Assembly (NCBI RefSeq): GCF_014138605.1 | Contig: NZ_JACJHX010000008.1 | Coordinates: 62,001-126,000, forward strand | Direction: 5' to 3' | DNA: 64,000 bases | Origin: Peribacillus huizhouensis | GTDB lineage: Bacteria; Bacillota; Bacilli; Bacillales; DSM-1321 | Shown here: one piece after another, positions 60,020 through 64,000 of the stretch | Position numbering within the stretch: position 1 is the first letter of the stretch | How the letters are laid out: each line of letters begins with the position of its first letter | The notes under the pieces: model-generated | Database searches by the model: none | Told to the model about the DNA's origin: nothing | Seen by the model: the letters and a program-made list of their open reading frames with translations, nothing else | Program-made: the position numbers and the translations under genes

Positions 60020-60303
60020 TTACCTATTTCACTCCGCTTTTTTTTGCGTGCTTCTAGCAACGTAAGGATGGCGTAACCTGCCAAGTCACACAACGTATCC
60101 TCCACGCTTTCCCCGACGCTGTCTTGCGCCCCGCCGATAAGGTTATCTAAGCGCGACATTTTATCGTCCATGCGGATTAGGCCGCTCATTACGCCATACT
60201 TTGCGAACTGCTTGGCGAAACTGTCGCCATAGTCGCGGTTCTTACGGATTAATAACTCCTTAACTTCGTCACATATCTGTGCGATCCGTTCTTCCTGCGT
60301 CAT
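59962..60303 (-). CDS. DUF1599-like nucleotide-modification-associated protein
   Basis: 113 residues: EERIAQICDEVKELLIRKNRDYGDSFAKQFAKYGVMSGLIRMDDKMSRLDNLI and SVEDTLCDLAGYAILTLLEARKK. The KNxDYGDSF..YG and EDTLxDLAGYAxL motifs are those of DUF1599 (Nmad1) proteins found with phage nucleotide metabolism. Start: ATG at 60303 behind AAAGGGG, overlapping the upstream stop. Its 3' end overlaps the convergent plus-strand gene, including that gene's terminator. Confidence 0.85.
   Translation of the reverse strand: MTQEERIAQICDEVKELLIRKNRDYGDSFAKQFAKYGVMSGLIRMDDKMSRLDNLIGGAQDSVGESVEDTLCDLAGYAILTLLEARKKKRSEIGNHSVLIPPSGASNPTKPNV
60012..60044 (+). terminator. Terminator embedded in the convergent gene
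   Basis: CGGAGTGA / TCACTCCG stem of 8 bp with a 9-base loop and a run of T. It overlaps both the stop of the plus-strand gene at 60019 and the coding sequence of the reverse-strand DUF1599-like gene. Confidence 0.85.
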
Positions 60304-60545
60304 TATTGACCGACCCCTTTCGTTCTTTCCGTTAGCATCGCAATATCTTCGAGCACAAACGCCATCTGCCATTCAAGTTTTCGGAGGCGTTCATCCGTAT
60401 CGGCTTCGATGTATTTCGAGATGCCCGGCTTCGAGATAAGTACGTACGTTTCGCCGGATTCTACGTCGGTGCCCGTAACAGAAAGCCCTCCGTCGTGGCG
60501 GTCCTCAACCGAAATTTTCAACGTTAAGCCGTCGAGATCAGTCAT
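60303..60545 (-). CDS. Hypothetical phage protein
   Basis: 80 residues: a beta-rich first part (LTLKISVEDRHDGGLSVTGTDVESGETYVLIS) and a helical end (TDERLRKLEWQMAFVLEDIAMLTER). It overlaps neighbours by 1 and 4 bases within the operon. No family recognised. Confidence 0.65.
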   Translation of the reverse strand: MTDLDGLTLKISVEDRHDGGLSVTGTDVESGETYVLISKPGISKYIEADTDERLRKLEWQMAFVLEDIAMLTERTKGVGQ

Positions 60546-61405
60546 TGCCCCACGCCACCTTCCGCTAACAATTCCGAGATGTCGCGCAGTATCTCTTCCG
60601 CAGACTTGCTCGGCTTGTCGGCTGGCTTACCGACGATTGCGTCAATAAACTTATACTCTAGCTCTGCGATATCCTTCGAGTTACTCTCCGTTTGCTCAGC
60701 GAAAGTCTGCACGTTATTCTGCGTCATTCGCAACTGTTCCTCCGCCGAATTCTTGGCGCGAACCAACTCGCCGACTATTCGTTCTAGTTCCGATGTGCGA
60801 CGCGCAAGGTTCGCCAGCATGTCGAGGACGGCCGGTGAGCACTGCGTGGCGTCGACGGATGGGCCTTCCGCAAGGACCTCTTCGTGCCTATTTTCCGGTG
60901 TGCATTTCGCTAATAGATCGGGCAGCGTGTAGGAATGCGGAGCTTCTTCGTCTGAGACCGGAATGAGTACGCGATACTTGGTGACATCTGTATCGATAAA
61001 CCGCTCAACAATACCGCCATCAAAGATTAAATCAGCATCAATACTACCGTCGTCAAAATCGTCGTTAACTGTACATGTGCCGATAGTGCCGACTTTTGAG
61101 GAATCCTACGTTTCAACAATAATCACCTTCTCGCCAATTTCGGCTTTTCGATCGACTAGGCGATAACGTGTGCCGATGATTTGGACGATTTCGGTCGACT
61201 CGAGCGTGCGGTAACAACCGTGCCTTAGACCATAGTAAGCATCGCCCAATGTGACTCCGATCTCACTTTGACGAAGGACTTTTCGAACATCATTCTTGTC
61301 TATTACGTAATCCCCAACCTTAGCCTTCCGGTCAACCTCGACATATTCCCGTAAAACCCCGCCAATCGATTCGTCTGTGATCAAGTGCGTTTTAACTTCG
61401 CTCAC
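60542..61405 (-). pseudogene. Phage gene interrupted by an in-frame amber codon
   Basis: The first 99 codons (61106-61405) encode two similar beta modules, REYVEVDRKAKVGDYVI and YRLVDRKAEIGEKVIIVE, then a TAG. The same frame stays open for another 187 codons (60542-61105): SIDADLIFDGGIVERFIDTD, TKYRVLIPVSDEEAPHSYTLPDLL, then a coiled coil (LANLARRTSELERIVGELVRAKNSAEEQ). The first 95 of these lack ATG, GTG or TTG, so the second half cannot start independently except at the ATG at 60820 (92 residues). A recent nonsense mutation, or read-through of the TAG, is implied. Whole protein would be about 287 residues. Confidence 0.7.
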
Positions 61406-61623
61406 TATTCCGCCTCCTTAATGATTTTTACTTCGCCCGCTTTAACGATGCGCAAGTCGTAAATCTGCGCCCTGTGTGAACGCTTAGATTGAATAAAGCC
61501 TCTCCGCGCGCTATCAAACGTATCATATCCGCTAATTGCGCCGTTTCTTCCTTTGCGGACATACTCTACGAAGCTACCGTCTTCCTTATTGAAATAAGCT
61601 AAAACGTATAAATCACCCATCAT
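61405..61623 (-). CDS. Hypothetical phage protein
   Basis: 72 residues: MMGDLYVLAYFNKEDGSFVEYVRKGRNGAISGYDTFDSARRGFIQSKR and a short strand-rich end. The pattern suggests a small alpha/beta domain. It starts with an ATGA overlap with the thyX stop, behind GGGGGCG inside thyX, and ends one base into the next gene. Unknown function. Confidence 0.65.
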   Translation of the reverse strand: MMGDLYVLAYFNKEDGSFVEYVRKGRNGAISGYDTFDSARRGFIQSKRSHRAQIYDLRIVKAGEVKIIKEAE

Positions 61624-62372
61624 TTCGCCCCCATTTCGAAAAATTGTTTCGTCCAAGGCTCAACGCTGATTACCGCTGACTTCAATTCCTCCGCCAGATG
61701 AGCGATTTCACCCTGAGCTCCGTTACCCGGACGCCTTTTCGCGTAGAAGTCGAGCAGGGCGCGAAGGTTTGCGGTCATGACGAGATTCGTGGCGGCTGCG
61801 TTCGGTAGGACTGCTCGGGCATCTTCGGAATTTATACCGTTCGCTCTCAACGCATCATAATCAGCTTGGTCTGCCTTCATTGCTGCATGAAATACCGCTT
61901 CAGCACCGATTTTCCCTTTGATACTTTCCGGCACAACATAATCGAATCCGCAACTCCGATCACCCGACCCGAATCGCACATACCGCTGACTCTGCACGCT
62001 GAAAGAGAATCCGACCCGATGACGTGTAAGTTGCGCTAACAATGCGCGAGAAACGCCTTCAATCGCAAAGGTGAACGAAATATGCTCCAAAGTAGACGTA
62101 TGTTTAGAGGAGACTATTTGCCGGAACAATCGGTCGGCTTCCGTGCCTCCTGCGCCGTCGGACGCCTTGTTGCCGAAATACTTAGCGCCTTCTTTGGCGA
62201 CGATTTCCGAAGGCTTGCCCGGCGAGTAGCACGTTCGAATTGCGGAAAGAGCGACTGCTTGACCGTTAGTGAACGGCATGGCGAAATCTTGCTCCGCCTT
62301 TAATTTTTCGATAAATTGTCCGGATAGTTTCGTATGCGCAAGTAACGATACGTTCATTTTAGTTTCCGCCAT
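61620..62372 (-). CDS. thyX: Flavin-dependent thymidylate synthase
   Basis: 250 residues. ThyX makes dTMP from dUMP with FAD and methylenetetrahydrofolate. The signature RHRVGFSFSVQSQR (about 117-130) matches the RHRxxSxNxxSxR pattern with a Ser/Gln variant. SSKHTSTLEHISFTFAIEGVSRALLAQL before it and TNLVMTANLRALLDFYAKRR after it complete the fold. ATG behind AAAGGAGG, immediately after the MazG-like stop. It provides thymidine for phage replication. Confidence 0.95.
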   Translation of the reverse strand: MAETKMNVSLLAHTKLSGQFIEKLKAEQDFAMPFTNGQAVALSAIRTCYSPGKPSEIVAKEGAKYFGNKASDGAGGTEADRLFRQIVSSKHTSTLEHISFTFAIEGVSRALLAQLTRHRVGFSFSVQSQRYVRFGSGDRSCGFDYVVPESIKGKIGAEAVFHAAMKADQADYDALRANGINSEDARAVLPNAAATNLVMTANLRALLDFYAKRRPGNGAQGEIAHLAEELKSAVISVEPWTKQFFEMGAK

Positions 62373-62768
62373 TTACTCGACCTCCTTTAATTGACGATCA
62401 ATCTCCGCCTGCAATAACGGCTCTGGACGAACGAATGTCGGCGGCTTCATTATCTTATTAGTTTCTGGATCATACTTAACGGTACCATCCGGCCACACTT
62501 TCGACATGTTAGCGTTTTGAACGATATCGAACAACGGCTCCGGATTTACCCCGATTTCTACCAGCGTTCCAATTGCGAAATATATTAAATCAATCATAGC
62601 GTCCGCCTGGTCCACGACCGTTGTTGCTTCGCTAAATTCGTCTAACTCTTCGAGCATGTATCCGTAACGCTCACCTTTTCTAACTTCGCCCATTACCGTT
62701 GGGCTTTTCGCCACTGGATGCCCAAACTTTTCGTGAAATTCCGCTACTTGTTCGTATTGTTTTTTCAT
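62373..62768 (-). CDS. MazG-like nucleotide pyrophosphohydrolase
   Basis: 131 residues of the all-alpha NTP pyrophosphatase fold: HEKFGHPVAKSPTVM, MLEELDEFSEATTVVDQADAMIDLIYFAIGTLVEIG gives the EExxE...D...D metal sites, and DIVQNANMSKVWPDGTVKYDPETNKIMKPP follows. Such phage enzymes remove dUTP or other noncanonical nucleotides, or affect ppGpp. Placed directly before thyX, a pool-sanitising role is likely. Confidence 0.88.
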   Translation of the reverse strand: MKKQYEQVAEFHEKFGHPVAKSPTVMGEVRKGERYGYMLEELDEFSEATTVVDQADAMIDLIYFAIGTLVEIGVNPEPLFDIVQNANMSKVWPDGTVKYDPETNKIMKPPTFVRPEPLLQAEIDRQLKEVE

Positions 62769-63061
62769 ATATTCGTCCTCCTTTTATGTTCGCTCAATAT
62801 TCTATATCCTATCGTCTGTATTTCCGGATAGTAGTACGGTAAATCATACCCACTCGCCCCGTCGAAGCCCTCGAAACCCTTCGCGTATACTGCTTCGTCT
62901 GATTCCGCCGGATGCTTCGTTTGTAGCTCCGCCAGCTCCTTTGACCATTCGTCGAATTCGGAGTCAGAAACGATACTTTCGTTCATCTGGTAGTACAAAA
63001 ATGAGTGGGAGAGAATTTGGCGACGGCGCCGCGCGATTAGTTCCGTGATGGCTTCGTTCAT
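62765..63061 (-). CDS. DNA-ligase domain Ia-like protein
   Basis: 98 residues; ITELIARRRRQILSHSFLYYQMNESIVSDSEFDEWSKELAELQTKHPA is the NMN-binding Ia domain pattern of NAD-dependent ligase (YYxxxxxxxSDxEFD). No adenylation domain follows, so it cannot ligate alone. Similar stand-alone copies are known in phages and might bind NAD or assist the host ligase. It overlaps both neighbours by 4 bases. Confidence 0.75.
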   Translation of the reverse strand: MNEAITELIARRRRQILSHSFLYYQMNESIVSDSEFDEWSKELAELQTKHPAESDEAVYAKGFEGFDGASGYDLPYYYPEIQTIGYRILSEHKRRTNI

Positions 63062-63633
63062 TGAAATATGACCTGCGATACCCCGTTAATTTTGACGATA
63101 ATCTGCTCGACCGCCTGCTCCATTTGGCGTTCGGCTTTCGCCTGTACGTCGCGATCCTGCGCAATATCCTTCCGCACCGCCTTTTCTGCCTTCGTATACA
63201 GCGCTTTTAACTCGTCGTCGGGCAACTCTTTGCGTAATAGCGACTTCTGCTCCGTGAGCGTCATTTCGTCATACGGAAGGTCCAGCGACACCACTTTCGG
63301 CTGAGGCATCCGGACGGTTATCGTGTTGCCCTCCACGCTGACGACGATGTCCTGCGTATCCACGCCGAGAACGAAGCTCCCATTAACTGTCATTTTGTAA
63401 ACGCGATGCCCCCAGAAGTTTTCGTCCTGCTGCGAGATGGTTTTCGTAACCTTTCCGGTGGGCGCTACGATGCGAGCCTCCGATCTGAGAGCGCTGATGA
63501 CGGTTGCTTCGTGCAGGATGATTGGCGCCGGAGTTGGGGCAGGTGCTGCGGTTTCGCTTCCGCCGATGGCGTTTGATGCGTATAGTACGATGCCCGACGT
63601 TAGTATGACGATTGCTGCCGTTTTCTTAAACAT
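63058..63633 (-). CDS. Membrane-anchored DUF4230-like protein
   Basis: 191 residues: one N-terminal helix (TAAIVILTSGIVLYASNAIGG), a Pro/Ala spacer, then a domain starting LHEATVISALRSEARIVAPTGKVTKTI and including VLGVDTQDIVVSVEGNTITVRMPQPKVVSLDLPYDEMT and a long basic helix (KAEKAVRKDIAQDRDVQAKAERQMEQAVEQII). DUF4230 proteins are extracytoplasmic and of unknown role. Start: ATG at 63633 behind AAGGAGG. Its presence in an early nucleotide operon is unexplained. Confidence 0.75.
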   Translation of the reverse strand: MFKKTAAIVILTSGIVLYASNAIGGSETAAPAPTPAPIILHEATVISALRSEARIVAPTGKVTKTISQQDENFWGHRVYKMTVNGSFVLGVDTQDIVVSVEGNTITVRMPQPKVVSLDLPYDEMTLTEQKSLLRKELPDDELKALYTKAEKAVRKDIAQDRDVQAKAERQMEQAVEQIIVKINGVSQVIFQ

Positions 63634-63647
63634 CGCCTTTCGCCTCC

Positions 63648-64000
63648 TTACCATTCTAATTCGTCTGCATGTTGCGCAAGTTTACCGCGAAAGTTAATTG
63701 ATAATCGCAATACATTCGCGTAAGGCTCGTCGCGGAAATGTTCGATGTATGGCGCGAATCCGGACTTCTTCGGGTCTTTGAGGTCGATCTGCTTATCGTG
63801 ACCTATCATTATTACCGTTGTTGAATCGTGCACACGCGTCAGAAGTTTTTTAAGCTCGCCCTTTGTCATATTTTGCGATTCGTCAATTATCAGCGTTGAC
63901 TCCTTGATATTCGTACCGCGGACGAACGTGTGCGATTTTGCCGTGATCCATGCGCCTTCGTTAATTATGTCCGGATTCTTTTCGGACTTAATCGCAAAGC
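63648..64000 (-). CDS. PhoH-like ATPase, 5' end beyond the window
   Basis: The last 116 codons of a PhoH-family P-loop protein. The C-terminal core is clear: GAWITAKSHTFVRGTNIKESTLIIDESQNMTKGELKKLL with Walker B LIIDESQNM, then TVIMIGHDKQIDL, equivalent to the sensor Asp segment of PhoH. PhoH proteins are predicted ATP-dependent RNA/DNA helicases common in phages. The Walker A lies outside the window. Confidence 0.88.
   Translation of the reverse strand, partial: FAIKSEKNPDIINEGAWITAKSHTFVRGTNIKESTLIIDESQNMTKGELKKLLTRVHDSTTVIMIGHDKQIDLKDPKKSGFAPYIEHFRDEPYANVLRLSINFRGKLAQHADELEW

Noticed and set aside
61106-61108. TAG as a recoded sense codon throughout the phage
   Set aside because: Other phage genes, such as the XRE gene and the frameshift product, end in TAG, so general recoding is unlikely; only local mutation or read-through is considered.
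1-64000. CRISPR array or rRNA
   Set aside because: No regularly spaced identical repeats with unique spacers and no rRNA signatures were seen.

Overview
The window joins an AT-rich Bacillales chromosome segment (about 1-22.1 kb) to a large, more GC-rich contractile-tail prophage or phage-plasmid (about 22.1-64 kb, continuing off the right edge). Firmicute ribosome sites (AAAGGAGG type), an S-box leader, a HemAT-type oxygen sensor, an IspA-type intracellular protease and PBSX-like phage genes all point to Bacillaceae/Planococcaceae. A Lysinibacillus-like host is a guess from style, not a result.

Chromosomal part. A truncated drug-efflux gene is followed by a small duplicated-domain protein and the methylcitrate operon prpC-prpD-prpB. 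A probable cobalamin riboswitch with its own terminator lies upstream of prpC. Next come ispA, a ketosynthase homologue lacking both active-site histidines in an operon with an orphan sensor kinase, an EamA transporter, and the methionine operon (yitJ-like fusion then metH) behind a clear SAM riboswitch. A structured small RNA with its own promoter and terminator, tatA, a HemAT-like chemoreceptor and a DUF3900-like gene complete this part. A hairpin-bearing repeat occurs in at least three intergenic sites with compensatory changes.

Phage part. Codon use shifts inside the last chromosomal gene, suggesting the element entered there and supplies its 3' end. The left arm has a YolD-like protein, an initiator-like protein, an XRE repressor with a symmetrical divergent operator/promoter pair, and a three-gene block (pilin-like peptide, membrane M23 peptidase, HerA/TraG-like ATPase) that resembles a conjugation apparatus more than a virion. 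Reading leftward from about 55 kb to 28 kb is a late operon: small and large terminase, portal, MuF-type protein, a spike with an SGNH esterase next to an acyltransferase, scaffold, capsid, connectors, sheath, tube, frameshifted tail chaperone, homing endonuclease, tape measure, baseplate, fibres and the XhlA/amidase/XhlB lysis set. From 55.6 to 64 kb lie a replication-initiator-like gene with two 24-bp repeats, two orphan DNA methyltransferases, a sigma-region-4 protein and nucleotide genes (DUF1599, thyX, MazG-like, ligase-domain protein, PhoH).

Decoding oddities concentrate in the phage: an AUU start for the cytosine methyltransferase, an apparent AUC start for the tape measure, an A_AAA_AAC frameshift site in the tail chaperone, and a gene split by an in-frame amber codon. 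No tRNA, rRNA or CRISPR array was seen.
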